A stretch of DNA of 64,000 bases from Bradyrhizobium guangdongense (GCF_004114975.1 NZ_CP030051.1:4092001-4156000), one strand, 5' to 3'. Shown: positions 7,688-17,028, counted from the stretch's first letter. Notes: generated from the sequence alone by a model not told the origin. Numbers and translations: made by a program.

Positions 7688-8421
7688 GCGAACGATCTCG
7701 CCAGGCGGATCAACGCGTCGCTGAAGGCGATCCAGAGCGCGATGGCACAGAGCGCGACCGTCACGCCGGTGCCGACGCGAAAGTCCATCTCCAGCGCGTA
7801 AAAGGCGAGCAGCCCCCACAGCACGATCAGGGACATCGTCAGCCAGCGCAGCCGCGCGACGCGAACCGGATGCAGCACGTGGAACGGCACGAAGGTCAGC
7901 ACCACCAGCGCGGCGACCAGCAGCGTCGACGACAGCGGCGGCCAGTGCAGCAGGAACAGATAGAACGCAGCCGCATTCCACAGCGCCGGAAAGCCGCGGA
8001 AATGATTGTCGTCCGCCTTCATGCGCAGATCGGCGAAGTAGAGTGCGCTGGTGACGATGATGGCGATGCCGAGCACGGGCGCGGCCACCGGCAGCAGCAT
8101 GCCGCTCGCCACGATCGCATAGGCCGGCACGAAGACGTAGGTGACGAAATCGACCACGAGGTCGAGCACGTCGCCCGACCAGTTCGGCTGCACGTTCTTG
8201 ACGTCGAGCAGGCGTGCGATCGGCCCGTCGATCGCATCGATGATCAGGGCGACGCCCAGCCAGCCGAACATCGCGGCCCAGTGCTCGCGCACCGCCTCCA
8301 GCATCGCCAGCAGCGCGATCGCCGCGCCGAAGGCGGTGAAGATGTGCACCGAAAACGCCGCGGCACGGACCACCGGCTTCGGCTTGAGGGAATCCTCTTG
8401 GCTGTCCATCTGAGTATCCAT
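7684..8421 (-). CDS. pcs: Phosphatidylcholine synthase
   Basis: An inner-membrane CDP-alcohol phosphatidyltransferase of 245 residues that condenses CDP-diacylglycerol with choline to give phosphatidylcholine, the one-step pathway of rhizobia and other host-associated alphaproteobacteria. The signature is the aspartate/glycine motif IDAIDGPIARLLDV, then WSGDVLDLVVDF, near residues 65-95. About seven to eight hydrophobic helices follow. The motif spacing and the late conserved FRGFPALWN segment fit Pcs better than Pgs or Pss. It is first in a two-gene unit with the TerC-family gene (4-nt overlap) and divergent from the UbiH-type gene at 8551. Confidence 0.92.
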   Translation of the reverse strand: MDTQMDSQEDSLKPKPVVRAAAFSVHIFTAFGAAIALLAMLEAVREHWAAMFGWLGVALIIDAIDGPIARLLDVKNVQPNWSGDVLDLVVDFVTYVFVPAYAIVASGMLLPVAAPVLGIAIIVTSALYFADLRMKADDNHFRGFPALWNAAAFYLFLLHWPPLSSTLLVAALVVLTFVPFHVLHPVRVARLRWLTMSLIVLWGLLAFYALEMDFRVGTGVTVALCAIALWIAFSDALIRLARSFA

Positions 8422-8550
8422 GGGTTTCTGCTACCAGAACGGGACCGGTTTGCACATCCGCCGGCGCGGCATTGCGCCGCGCTATCAGTCATAAAAATCA
8501 GGCAAAATAGGTGGCTTGAATTTGCCGCCGGGCGTGTCAAATGTCGTTCC

Positions 8551-9735
8551 ATGACAGACGCATCGACACTCTTTGACGCAAGCGTTATCGGCGGCGGACC
8601 GGCAGGACTTGCGGCGGCAATCGCATTGGCGCAGCGAGGGGCGCGGACCGCTCTGGTGGCGCGGCGCCTGCCCTATGCCGACAACAGGACGACTGCGCTG
8701 TTGGGGGGGTCCGTCGATCTCCTGGAAAGCCTCGACGTTTGGCCGCGCTGCAAGGACAAGGCGGCCGGCCTCGAGGTGATGCGCCTTGTCGACGATACCG
8801 ACCGGCTGTTCCGTGCGCCGGAGGTCCGGTTCTCCTGTCACGAGATCGGGCTCGATGCCTTCGGCTACAACATCGACAATCGCTCGCTGATGCTGGCGCT
8901 CGAAGTGCGCGCGGCAGAGCTCTCTAATCTGGTCCGTTTCGACGACGAGGCCGAGAGCGTCGTGATCGAAGCCGATGATGTCGCGATCCGCACGGCGTCC
9001 GGGCAATTCCTCGCAGCCCGGCTCGTGGTCGGCGCCGATGGCCGGCACTCGCTGTGCCGGGAAGCCGCCGGCATCGCGGTGACGCGGCACGACCTGACGC
9101 AGACGGCGCTGACCTTCAACGTCGGCCATAGCAGGCCGCACCGCAACGTCTCGACCGAGTTCCACACGTCCCACGGACCCTGCGTGTTCGTACCCCTGCC
9201 CGGCAACCGGTCCAGCGTCGTCTGGGTCTCCGCGCCCGCCGAAGCTGAACGGCTTCGCGGCTTGAGCGACGAGCAGCTCTCCGCCGCGATCGAGAAGCAG
9301 TCGCATTCGATCCTCGGCCGCATGACGGTCGAGCCCGGCCGCAACCTGTTCCCGCTCGCGATCGAGCGGCCACAATCCTTCGCCCGCGACCGCATCGCGC
9401 TGGTCGGCGAAGCCGCCCATGTGGTTCCCCCGATCGGCGCCCAGGGCCTCAACCTTGGCCTGCGGGATGCCGCCGACATCGCCCGGCTCGCCGGCGAGGC
9501 CATCGCAGCCGGCCAGGATCCCGGCGCAGACGAGGTGCTGAAACGCTACGACCGGGCGCGGCGGCCGGACATTTTGAGCCGGACCTTTGCAATCGACATC
9601 GCCAACCGCTCGCTGCTCAACGACTTCCTGCCGCTCCAGCCGGTCCGCGCCGTCGGCATGCACCTGCTTGGTGCCATCGGCCCGCTCCGGCGCTTTGCGA
9701 TGCGCGAAGGCCTGACGCCGACCTGGCGCAGGTAA
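8551..9735 (+). CDS. UbiH/UbiF-type FAD-dependent hydroxylase
   Basis: A class A flavoprotein monooxygenase of 394 residues of the UbiH/UbiF/COQ6 family that hydroxylates the ubiquinone ring. FAD-binding marks in order are VIGGGPAGLAAAIAL (dinucleotide fold, residues 13-27), LVVGADGRHS (DG motif), and DRIALVGEAAHVVPPIGAQG followed by LNLGLRDA (second FAD motif, family-typical). Which ring position is modified cannot be told from the sequence. It starts at ATG 8551, 130 bp from the divergent pcs, and is convergent with the AEC transporter with a 16-bp gap. Confidence 0.85.
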   Translation: MTDASTLFDASVIGGGPAGLAAAIALAQRGARTALVARRLPYADNRTTALLGGSVDLLESLDVWPRCKDKAAGLEVMRLVDDTDRLFRAPEVRFSCHEIGLDAFGYNIDNRSLMLALEVRAAELSNLVRFDDEAESVVIEADDVAIRTASGQFLAARLVVGADGRHSLCREAAGIAVTRHDLTQTALTFNVGHSRPHRNVSTEFHTSHGPCVFVPLPGNRSSVVWVSAPAEAERLRGLSDEQLSAAIEKQSHSILGRMTVEPGRNLFPLAIERPQSFARDRIALVGEAAHVVPPIGAQGLNLGLRDAADIARLAGEAIAAGQDPGADEVLKRYDRARRPDILSRTFAIDIANRSLLNDFLPLQPVRAVGMHLLGAIGPLRRFAMREGLTPTWRR

Positions 9736-9751
9736 TTCGGCGAAACGGTCC

Positions 9752-10705
9752 TTACGGAAACGACAGCCGGCCGGTCTGGAGCGCCCACATCACGCTGGTC
9801 AGCGTGATCACCGATGCAAACGTTCCGAGCAGCACGGCGACGGATGCAGATTCGATCCAGGCGTCGTTTTGCCGGGCGATCACGAACACATTCAGCGCCG
9901 GCGGCAGCGAGGCCATCAGGATGGCGGTGGCGGCCCATGGCTGCGCGAAGGGACCGAATGCCAGCATCAGGCCAATGGCGACGAGCGGATGGATCAGCAG
10001 CTTGACCGCGATCACACCAGGCACTTCCCAGGGCACGCGATGGAACGGGCGCAGCGCCACCGTCACGCCAAGCACGAACAGCGCGGTCGGGGCCGCCGCG
10101 TTCTGGAGGAAGGTGATGGTGCGGTCGAGCGCGACCGGCAGCTCGATATGGAGTGCGGCCACGGCTGCGCCAAAGCACGCCGACATGATCAGCGGGTTGA
10201 GCACGATCTGCTTCAGCACGACGCCGAAGGCATGCACGAGCGAGGGATGGTCCCGGTCGGACAGTTCGATCAGCAGCGGCACGATCGTGAACAGGAAGAT
10301 GCTGTCGCAGCAGAAGATCAGCGCCGTCGGCGCCGCTGCCCTGGATCCAAGCACCGCGAGCGCCAGCCCCGGCCCCATGTAACCGATATTGCCGTAGCCG
10401 CCGGAGAGGCCCGCGAGCGTCGCCTCGCGTAGCGTCAGCTTGCCAAGAACCTTCCCGACGACGAGCGCGATGGTGAACGCGGCGACCGTCGACAGCGTGG
10501 TCGCGACCAGGAACGGCGGGTTGTTCAATTCCGAAAACGGCGTCTTCGACATGATCGCAAACAGCAGCGCCGGCAGCGACACATAGAGCAGGAAGAAGTT
10601 CATCCAGGCGAGGCCTGATTCCGGCAGCGATTTCACCTTGCCGCAGGCAAAGCCGACGAAAATCAAGCCGAAATAAGGGAGCGCCAGATTGAGGATATCG
10701 ACCAT
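9752..10705 (-). CDS. AEC-family (auxin efflux carrier-like) permease
   Basis: A membrane protein of 317 residues with about ten hydrophobic helices. The repeated family pattern shows in LPYFGLIFVGFACGKVK at the start and in the GGYGNIGYMGPGLALAVLG segment of the first half. Bacterial AEC members move malonate, malate or similar small carboxylates; the substrate here is unknown. ATG 10705 (MVDILNLALP) is preferred: an in-frame start at 10789 would add 28 hydrophilic residues before the first helix. No ribosome site is clear. It is divergent from hspQ. Confidence 0.85.
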   Translation of the reverse strand: MVDILNLALPYFGLIFVGFACGKVKSLPESGLAWMNFFLLYVSLPALLFAIMSKTPFSELNNPPFLVATTLSTVAAFTIALVVGKVLGKLTLREATLAGLSGGYGNIGYMGPGLALAVLGSRAAAPTALIFCCDSIFLFTIVPLLIELSDRDHPSLVHAFGVVLKQIVLNPLIMSACFGAAVAALHIELPVALDRTITFLQNAAAPTALFVLGVTVALRPFHRVPWEVPGVIAVKLLIHPLVAIGLMLAFGPFAQPWAATAILMASLPPALNVFVIARQNDAWIESASVAVLLGTFASVITLTSVMWALQTGRLSFP

Positions 10706-10741
10706 TGATGAAGTATTTTCTGAAGACCTGACGGCTATCTG

Positions 10742-10757
10742 CCCCGCGGCCGCGGGG
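10742..10757. repeat. Perfect 16-bp GC palindrome in the AEC/hspQ promoter region
   Basis: CCCCGCGGCCGCGGGG is a perfect palindrome between the divergent AEC and hspQ genes. It could be an operator or simply a GC-rich hairpin; no regulator is recognisable from it. Confidence 0.4.
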
Positions 10758-10811
10758 TAATTCCCGATAAGGCCACTAGCATCGGCCACAATCCTGGTCT
10801 ATCGACGGAGG

Positions 10812-11144
10812 ATGATTAAAGCGCGGACAGCCAAATTCCAGATCGGACAGGTCGTGCGCCACCGGATCTTCTCGTTCCGGGGGGTGATCTTCGACATCGA
10901 TCCGGAATTCAACAACACCGAGGAGTGGTGGCTGTCGATCCCCGAGGAGGTACGGCCCCACAAGGACCAGCCGTTCTATCACCTGCTCGCGGAGAACGCG
11001 GAGTCCGAGTATGTCGCCTATGTCTCCGAGCAGAACCTGCTGCCCGACGAATCAGGCGAGCCGATCCGCCATTCCCAGGTCGCGGAGATCTTCATCAAGA
11101 ACAAGGATGGCGGCTACCGCCCGCGCAATCCGTCGCTGAACTGA
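10812..11144 (+). CDS. hspQ: Heat-shock protein HspQ (YccV family)
   Basis: A protein of 110 residues with the family opening MIKARTAKFQIGQVVRHRIF and the conserved PEFNNTEEWWLSIPEEVRP and FYHLLAENAESEYVAYVSEQ segments. HspQ homologues bind hemimethylated DNA and modulate Lon protease specificity in other bacteria. GGAGG at 10807-10811 directly abuts the ATG, too close for an ordinary Shine-Dalgarno, yet the protein N-terminus matches the family exactly. It is convergent with the IalB-family gene across a bidirectional terminator. Confidence 0.93.
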   Translation: MIKARTAKFQIGQVVRHRIFSFRGVIFDIDPEFNNTEEWWLSIPEEVRPHKDQPFYHLLAENAESEYVAYVSEQNLLPDESGEPIRHSQVAEIFIKNKDGGYRPRNPSLN

Positions 11145-11190
11145 GCTCTCCTCCCCCCTCACCAAGTTTTGCCGCATCAAGCGACCCGCA

Positions 11191-11217
11191 AAAAAGGCGC
11201 TCGTTCGAGCGCCTTTT
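11191..11217. terminator. Bidirectional intrinsic terminator
   Basis: GGCGCTCG (11196-11203) and CGAGCGCC (11206-11213) form a perfect stem flanked by A5 on the left and T4 on the right. It therefore works as a terminator for hspQ (+) and for the IalB-family gene (-). Confidence 0.85.
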
Positions 11218-11240
11218 CCATGTCCGGGATTTGAGCCCGA

Positions 11241-12050
11241 TTACTTCTGCCCGGCGGGTGTGCCCGGAGGCGTACCCTGCTGCTCGAGCTTCTTGCGCTG
11301 CTCGTCGGCCTTCTTCTGCAGCTCTTCCTGCAGCTTCTTCTGGGTTTCCTCGAACACCTTCGGATCGGTCGGCGGACCGTCATAGGCCTTCTGGAATTCG
11401 CCGGCGAGCGGCAGCGGCAGGGTCAGCGGCGCGCCGTTGGCGTTGATCGCCTGCACCACGAGGTTCTGGCCCTTCTTCATGTTGTTGATGAGCTCGGGCG
11501 TTGCTTCGTAATCCGACATACACCCGTTCTGGAAGCAGATCACATACGGGCTCTGCAGCGGCGGATTGTTGTCGACGATGATGCGGGTGCCGTGGACGAG
11601 CTGCATGCCGAGCGGCAGCGTCACGCGCAGGATCTTCTTGGGCTCGCCTTCCGGCTCGATGATCACGGCCGCGATGACCGGCTGGCCCGATTCGATGCGG
11701 CCGTCCTTGCCGGTGAAGCAGACCTGCTTGGCATTGGCGTCCTGGCCCTTGAGGCAGAACTTGGTCCAGGGCGCGTAGATCAGCTGGATCTGCTGATCGG
11801 CGGGCTGGCCGCCCGGCGCGGCCGGTGCGCCCGGCTGGGCCGGGGCCTGCTGGGCTTGGGGAGCCGGCGCGGGTGCCGGAGCCTTGGGGGCAGCCTTCGG
11901 AGCCGCTTTCGGGGCCGCCTTTGGCGCCGGCGCGGCCGGGGTCGGACCCTGGGCCTCAGCAGCAAACGGAACGACCAATGCCGTCGCCGTCAACAGGGCG
12001 AGAAGGCGCCCGCGCGGCCGGACGGACGCGGCCAAATAACGGAAATTCAT
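11241..12050 (-). CDS. IalB-family (invasion-associated locus B) secreted protein
   Basis: A protein of 269 residues with an N-terminal signal sequence (LLALLTATALVVPFAAEAQG), a linker of repeated APKA/AP units (residues ~34-75), then an IalB domain. The domain shows paired cysteines in FCLKG...KQVCFTGKDG and VICFQNGCMSD that could form two disulfides in the periplasm. It ends with a charged KKLQEELQKKADEQRKKL coiled-coil tail. IalB proteins are widespread in Rhizobiales; the name comes from Bartonella erythrocyte invasion, but the general function is unknown. ATG 12050 is preferred over an upstream in-frame start at 12137 because it places the signal peptide at the N-terminus. Confidence 0.85.
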   Translation of the reverse strand: MNFRYLAASVRPRGRLLALLTATALVVPFAAEAQGPTPAAPAPKAAPKAAPKAAPKAPAPAPAPQAQQAPAQPGAPAAPGGQPADQQIQLIYAPWTKFCLKGQDANAKQVCFTGKDGRIESGQPVIAAVIIEPEGEPKKILRVTLPLGMQLVHGTRIIVDNNPPLQSPYVICFQNGCMSDYEATPELINNMKKGQNLVVQAINANGAPLTLPLPLAGEFQKAYDGPPTDPKVFEETQKKLQEELQKKADEQRKKLEQQGTPPGTPAGQK

Positions 12051-12310
12051 TGCAGAAAACCCTTTCTGAACGGGAAGTGCCCGAACCGCTCCGAAGCGCC
12101 GAACCAAACCGCCTGGGCGCGGCTCTCTCCCCGTCAATTGAGGCGGATACGTGACGGGCTCGGCGCTCTCCGCGCGATTGCGTGCCTTCTTAACGCGGTC
12201 GCCGAAAAGATCAATGCCGACAAGCGTCTTTGGCTGTCTCCGGACAAGCTCGCAGTGAAATCCCTGTGATAGGATTCGCCCACCACCGGTCCTCGAATCA
12301 ACGTGTCCGA

Positions 12311-14185
12311 ATGTTCATGTTCCAGCGCCTGCTCGAGGGCCCCGGTGTCCGCCTTTGCCGTCTCGCCTTGACCCCCGCGATCTTGGCTCTCGCGATCTTG
12401 GCTCTCCCCTTGGGGCTGTCGGTCAGCGGCACGCGCGCCGAAGAGGCGCATGCGCTCGCCATGCATGGCAAGCCGACCTTGCCGGCCGATTTCACCCACA
12501 TGCCCTATGCCAACCCCGATGCCCCCAAGGGCGGCCGGCTGACCTGGGGCATTCTCGGCACGTTCGACAGCCTCAATCCGTTCATCGTGAAGGGATTGGC
12601 CGTGCAGCCGATCCGCGCCTACGTGGTCGAGAGCTTGCTGGCGCGCGGCCAGGACGAGCCGTTCACGCTCTACGGCCTGCTCGCCAGGACCGTCGAGACC
12701 GATGACGAACGGAGCTACGTCACGTTTCATCTCGACCCCCGCGCCCGTTTCTCCGACGGAAAACAGGTCGCTGCCGAGGACGTGCTGTTCTCCTGGCAGC
12801 TCCTGCGCGATCATGGCCGCCCCAACCTTCGCCAGTACTACGCTAAGGTCGCCAAGGCCGAGGCGCCGGATCCACTCACGGTCCGCTTCGACCTCACCGG
12901 CGCCAATGACCGCGAGCTGCCGCTGATCCTTGGCCTGATGCCGATCCTGCCGAAGCATGCCGTCGATGTCGCGAGCTTCGAGGAGACGACGCTGACCGGA
13001 CCCATCGCCTCGGGTCCCTACCGCGTCACGGCGGTGAAGCCCGGCGCCAGCGTGACGCTGACGCGCAATCCCGATTATTGGGGCCGCGACTTACCCGTCA
13101 ATCGCGGGCTCTTCAATTTCGACGAGATCCGGCTCGATTATTATCGCGAGGCCAATGGCCAGTTCGAAGCCTTCAAGCGCGGCCTCTATGATTTCCGCGT
13201 CGAGAACGAGCCGCTGCGCTGGCATGACGGCTACGATTTTCCAGCTGCCAAAACCGGCGAGGTGATCCGCGACACCTTCAAGCCCGGCACGCCATGGCCC
13301 TCGGAATTCCTGGTATTCAACACCAGACGTCCTGTCTTCGCCGACATCCGCGTGCGCCAGGCGCTGACGCTGCTGTTCGATTTCGAGCTGGTCAACCGCA
13401 ACTATTTCTTCTCGCTGTATTCGCGCGCCGGCGGCTATTTCGCGGGCTCCGAGCTGTCGGCCTATGCGCGGCCCGCGGATGCGCGCGAGCGTAAACTGCT
13501 CAAACCCTTTGGCGCGCAGATTCCTGCAGACATCATGGATGGCAGCTATCGCCTGCCCGTGACCGACGGCTCGGGGCGCGACCGCACCACGCTGCGCGCG
13601 GCGCTCAAACTCCTGTCGGACGCCGGCTACGATCTCGAAGGGACCGTGCTGCGCAATCGCTCGACCAAGGTGCCCTTCACCTTCGAGATGCTGGTGACGA
13701 CCCGCGACCAGGAGCGCATCGCGCTCGCCTTCCAGCGCGACCTCAAACGCGCCGGCATCGATGTGAGCGTGCGCGCGGTCGATCCCGTGCAATTCGACCA
13801 GCGTCGGCTGGCCTACGAGTTCGACATGATCCAGAACCGCTGGGACCAGTCGCTGTCGCCCGGCAACGAGCAATATTTCTATTGGGGCAGCGCGGCCGCC
13901 GACAACCCGGGCACCCGCAACTACATGGGCGCGAAGGACCCAGCGGTCGATGCGATGATCAAGGCCCTGCTGGAGGCCCGTGATCATACGGACTTTGCCT
14001 CCGCGGTACGGGCGCTCGACCGCGCCTTGATGGCCGGCTTCTACACAATCCCCCTGTTTAACGTATCCGAGCAATGGATCGCGCGCTGGAATCGGATAGA
14101 ACGACCACAGGCCACCGCGCTCTCGGGCTATCTGCCGGAGACCTGGTGGGCGAAGGGTCAGCCTCAAGCCAGTCCAGCGAAGTGA
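12311..14185 (+). CDS. YejA-like periplasmic peptide-binding protein
   Basis: An SBP family 5 protein of 624 residues. The signal peptide is hydrophobic (LALTPAILALAILALPLGL) with cleavage expected near GTRAEE. The mature start HALAMHGKPTLPADFTHMPY, the PKGGRLTWG segment and the length are typical of YejA, the binding subunit of the YejABEF oligopeptide importer. No permease or ATPase genes follow; the next gene encodes an AMP-binding protein 4 nt downstream. The start is ATG 12311 or ATG 12317. Upstream in-frame codons to 12230 would put 27 polar residues before the signal peptide. Confidence 0.88.
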   Translation: MFMFQRLLEGPGVRLCRLALTPAILALAILALPLGLSVSGTRAEEAHALAMHGKPTLPADFTHMPYANPDAPKGGRLTWGILGTFDSLNPFIVKGLAVQPIRAYVVESLLARGQDEPFTLYGLLARTVETDDERSYVTFHLDPRARFSDGKQVAAEDVLFSWQLLRDHGRPNLRQYYAKVAKAEAPDPLTVRFDLTGANDRELPLILGLMPILPKHAVDVASFEETTLTGPIASGPYRVTAVKPGASVTLTRNPDYWGRDLPVNRGLFNFDEIRLDYYREANGQFEAFKRGLYDFRVENEPLRWHDGYDFPAAKTGEVIRDTFKPGTPWPSEFLVFNTRRPVFADIRVRQALTLLFDFELVNRNYFFSLYSRAGGYFAGSELSAYARPADARERKLLKPFGAQIPADIMDGSYRLPVTDGSGRDRTTLRAALKLLSDAGYDLEGTVLRNRSTKVPFTFEMLVTTRDQERIALAFQRDLKRAGIDVSVRAVDPVQFDQRRLAYEFDMIQNRWDQSLSPGNEQYFYWGSAAADNPGTRNYMGAKDPAVDAMIKALLEARDHTDFASAVRALDRALMAGFYTIPLFNVSEQWIARWNRIERPQATALSGYLPETWWAKGQPQASPAK

Positions 14186-14189
14186 CGCC

Positions 14190-15692
14190 GTGAACCAGCC
14201 AGCCGTATCACCGACGCTCGACACGCTGTTCCAGCGGACGCTGATGCGGCAGCCGCACGCGCCTGCCCTGCTCGACCCCCTCAACAAATCCCGCATCACC
14301 GGCCACCAGCCGCGGCGGCTGACCTACGCCGAAGCTGACACAGCCATCGAGGCGCTGTCGGCGCATTTCGTCGAATCGGGCCTGCCGGCCAATTCGGTGA
14401 TCGCGATCCAGTTGCCCGCGACCGTCGAGTTCGTGCTGACGGTGCTGGCTGCCCATCGTGCCGGCCTCGTGGTCGCAGTGCTGCCGCTGCTGTGGCGACA
14501 AGCGGAACTGGCGGCCGCGCTCAACCGCACCGCGGCGCGCGCCATCGTGACCATGAGCAAGGTCGACGGCGTCAGCTATTCCGACCTTGCGATGCACGCA
14601 GCCGCCGAGGCGTTCGCGATCCGCCACGTCTTCGGCTTCGGTTCTGATCTGCCCGAAGGCATGGCCCCGCTCGACGAGGTGCTGGCGCGTCCGCCCGGCA
14701 CGACGCGCGCCGTGATCCAGGACGGCCGCAAGGCGGCGATGATCTCCTTCGACGTCACGGCGGAGGGTTTCCGCCCGGTGCCGCGGCCGCATTTCAGCCT
14801 CATCGCCGGTGGCCTTGCGATGTCGCTGGAAGCCGACATCCGGCAGGGCGCGACGGTGATGGCGGCGTTCACGCCGATGTCGTTCGCAGGCCTCGCCTCC
14901 TCGCTCGCGGTGTGGCTGCTCTGCGGCGGCACGCTGGCGCTGCATCATCCCTTCGAGAGCGAGGTGCTGGAGCAGCAGATCAACGAGCATGAATGCGACG
15001 TGCTGATCGCGCCCGCCCAACTCGCGCTGCGCCTCGGCGATTCCGGCCTTGCCGCGCGCATGCCGACCTTGCGCAACGTCATCGGGCTCTGGCGCGCGCC
15101 CGAGCAGGTGGCAGCGAGCGAGGCCTGGATCGCGCCGCATGCGCCGCTCACGGACGTCTACCTGTTCGGCGAGGCCGGGCTGTTCGGCGTCCGCCGCGGC
15201 GAGGATGGCATGCCTGTCGCGGTGGTGCCCGGGCCGCATGGTGCCCCGCGCGAGCAGTCCGGCTCCTCGATCGCGGGCGAGATCCTGCTGACGCAGAAGG
15301 GCACGCTCGGGCTGCGCGGCCCGATGGTGCCGATCGCGGCCTATGCGCCGCCGCAGCCGGTCGGCGAGACCCTGACGGCGCAGCCGCCGCGCGACTATGT
15401 CGACACCGGCTATGCTGCCCGGATCGACCGCACAACCGGCGCGATCTGCATCACCGCGCCGCCAGCGGGCCTCATGGCCGTCGGCGGCTATCGCTTCCTG
15501 TCCAACGACCTCCAGGAATGGGCGCGTCGGCTCGGCCAGGGTGCGCTGCTGACGGCCCTGCCCGACCGCCTCTCCGGTCACCGGCTGGCGGGCCGGGCCC
15601 AGGACAATGCGAGGGCCCGCGAGGCGCTCAGTGAGCTCGGGCTTAACCCCTTGATGGTCGAGGCTTTTCGCGACCGCTCCGGACCGGTCTAG
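14190..15692 (+). CDS. Degenerate AMP-binding (acyl-CoA synthetase-like) protein
   Basis: A protein of 500 residues starting with GTG, 4 nt after the YejA-like gene, so probably co-transcribed. The N-terminal half follows the ANL superfamily pattern (LTYAEADTAIEALSAHFVES, IAIQLPATVEFVLTVLAAHR). The ATP P-loop expected near residue 190 (YTSGTTG-PKG) is replaced by SFDVTAEGFRPVPRPH. The usual TGD motif reads DTGYAARID, and no catalytic C-terminal lysine motif is seen. It is likely an inactive or repurposed synthetase fold. Context with a peptide-binding protein gives no clear role. Confidence 0.7.
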   Translation: MNQPAVSPTLDTLFQRTLMRQPHAPALLDPLNKSRITGHQPRRLTYAEADTAIEALSAHFVESGLPANSVIAIQLPATVEFVLTVLAAHRAGLVVAVLPLLWRQAELAAALNRTAARAIVTMSKVDGVSYSDLAMHAAAEAFAIRHVFGFGSDLPEGMAPLDEVLARPPGTTRAVIQDGRKAAMISFDVTAEGFRPVPRPHFSLIAGGLAMSLEADIRQGATVMAAFTPMSFAGLASSLAVWLLCGGTLALHHPFESEVLEQQINEHECDVLIAPAQLALRLGDSGLAARMPTLRNVIGLWRAPEQVAASEAWIAPHAPLTDVYLFGEAGLFGVRRGEDGMPVAVVPGPHGAPREQSGSSIAGEILLTQKGTLGLRGPMVPIAAYAPPQPVGETLTAQPPRDYVDTGYAARIDRTTGAICITAPPAGLMAVGGYRFLSNDLQEWARRLGQGALLTALPDRLSGHRLAGRAQDNARAREALSELGLNPLMVEAFRDRSGPV

Positions 15693-15778
15693 GCGCAGTT
15701 TCGCAGGGAACATTGACGCCGCATTAAGGCGGTCCGGACTAGATTGTGCAGCATCGATTGCGTGATCAGAGTTTCCTG

Positions 15779-17002
15779 ATGTCCCAGGCGGGCCCGATCC
15801 TTTTTGTCTCCAATACCGAGCGCCCCGCCTTCATTGCGGCGCTGGACGAGGCCCGTCTGTTTCCGGTCGTCGACAGCGACTGGGCGAGCGCCGTGCGGGC
15901 CGTCGAGCAGGTGCAGCCGGCCGCCGTCCTCGCCGCCATGTCCGGTGGCCACGAGCAGCACGTCGCGTTGCTCGCAAAGAAGATCGCCGATCAGCCGCTC
16001 TATCTCCCGCTGGTCGCGCTGGATGCGCAGGCGTCGCTGCCTCACAACGCCCTGCCCTTCGCCACGCGTGCCAATGCCGCCGAGCGCCTGATCGCACGCC
16101 TGCGCGCTGCGATCCGCGTTCGCACGCTGCACGCCACGGTGCTGCGACGCTTGCCGGAGGTGAAGGTCGCGCTGCCGGAGAGCGATCCGGTGCGTGACGC
16201 CATCGTGCTCTTGATTGGCCGGGGCTCCGCCTACCCTGCCCTGTCCGTTGCGCTCGGCGAACGCACCGGCGTCGTCGGCGCGCTCTCGATCGAGGCCGCC
16301 GCAAAGCATCTCAACACCCGCGACATCGACGGCGTCGTCCTCTCCGACGGCTTCACCCCGCGCGTCACCGATGCCTTTCTCACGGTGCTGGCGGAGGACA
16401 CCCGCTTCCGCAACCTGCCCGTGGTCGTCACCGCGCACCAGCTCACCCAGAGCTACGACCTGCCCAATCTCGAGCTGATCGCGGGCGAGCCTGCGAAGGT
16501 TGCAGCCAACGCACTACCGCTCATTCGCCAGCGCGCGATGGAGGCGCAACTGAGCCGCACGCTGCGCTCGATCGACGCCGGCGGCTGGCTCGATCCGCGC
16601 AGCGGCCTGCTCACGGTCGAAGCCTTCGCCCGCGATTTCGCCAAGGCGGTCGAAGAGACGCTTGCCCGCGGCGGCGGCCTGTCGGTGGCGCGGTTCGCCT
16701 TCGATCCGGGCAACCCCCGCGCCCAGCTCGATGCTGCGCGTATTTTAAGCCGCCTGATGCGGCAGATGGATTTTGGCGCTGCGCAGAAGGACGGCTCCGT
16801 CATCGTGGTGTTCGCCGAGACCGACTTCCGCACGGCGCACATGATCGCCCGCCGCCTGTCGGCCGTGATGAAGCACACGTCCAACGGCAAGCACGAGATG
16901 CGCAGCGATCCCGTCGTCTCGGTGGATTCGCTGTCGCCGTCCGACACGGCACGGTCGCTGCTGGCGCGGCTGTCGGCGGACGCGTCACGGGCGGCGTCGT
17001 AG
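15779..17002 (+). CDS. Receiver-like protein with degenerate GGDEF-like C-terminus
   Basis: A protein of 407 residues from ATG 15779; an in-frame GTG at 15746 is possible. Residues 1-110 and about 150-250 look like two receiver-like alpha/beta units (ILFVSNTERPAFIAAL; VVLSDGFTPRVTDAFL). The last ~150 residues follow the start of a diguanylate cyclase (DPRSGLLTVEAFARDFAKAV, VARFAFDP), but the GGDEF signature is absent at its expected place. It probably has no cyclase activity and may act as a sensor or adaptor. PleD-like REC-REC-GGDEF order is an inference by eye. Confidence 0.6.
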   Translation: MSQAGPILFVSNTERPAFIAALDEARLFPVVDSDWASAVRAVEQVQPAAVLAAMSGGHEQHVALLAKKIADQPLYLPLVALDAQASLPHNALPFATRANAAERLIARLRAAIRVRTLHATVLRRLPEVKVALPESDPVRDAIVLLIGRGSAYPALSVALGERTGVVGALSIEAAAKHLNTRDIDGVVLSDGFTPRVTDAFLTVLAEDTRFRNLPVVVTAHQLTQSYDLPNLELIAGEPAKVAANALPLIRQRAMEAQLSRTLRSIDAGGWLDPRSGLLTVEAFARDFAKAVEETLARGGGLSVARFAFDPGNPRAQLDAARILSRLMRQMDFGAAQKDGSVIVVFAETDFRTAHMIARRLSAVMKHTSNGKHEMRSDPVVSVDSLSPSDTARSLLARLSADASRAAS

Positions 17003-17028
17003 ATTTCGCGAGCCGTCCCGACAAGCAC

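Noticed and set aside
6953..8455. A single 500-codon gene covering TerC and pcs
   Set aside because: The first half reads pcs in the wrong frame; the TerC protein begins at ATG 7687 with a 4-nt overlap to pcs, which has its own clear frame.
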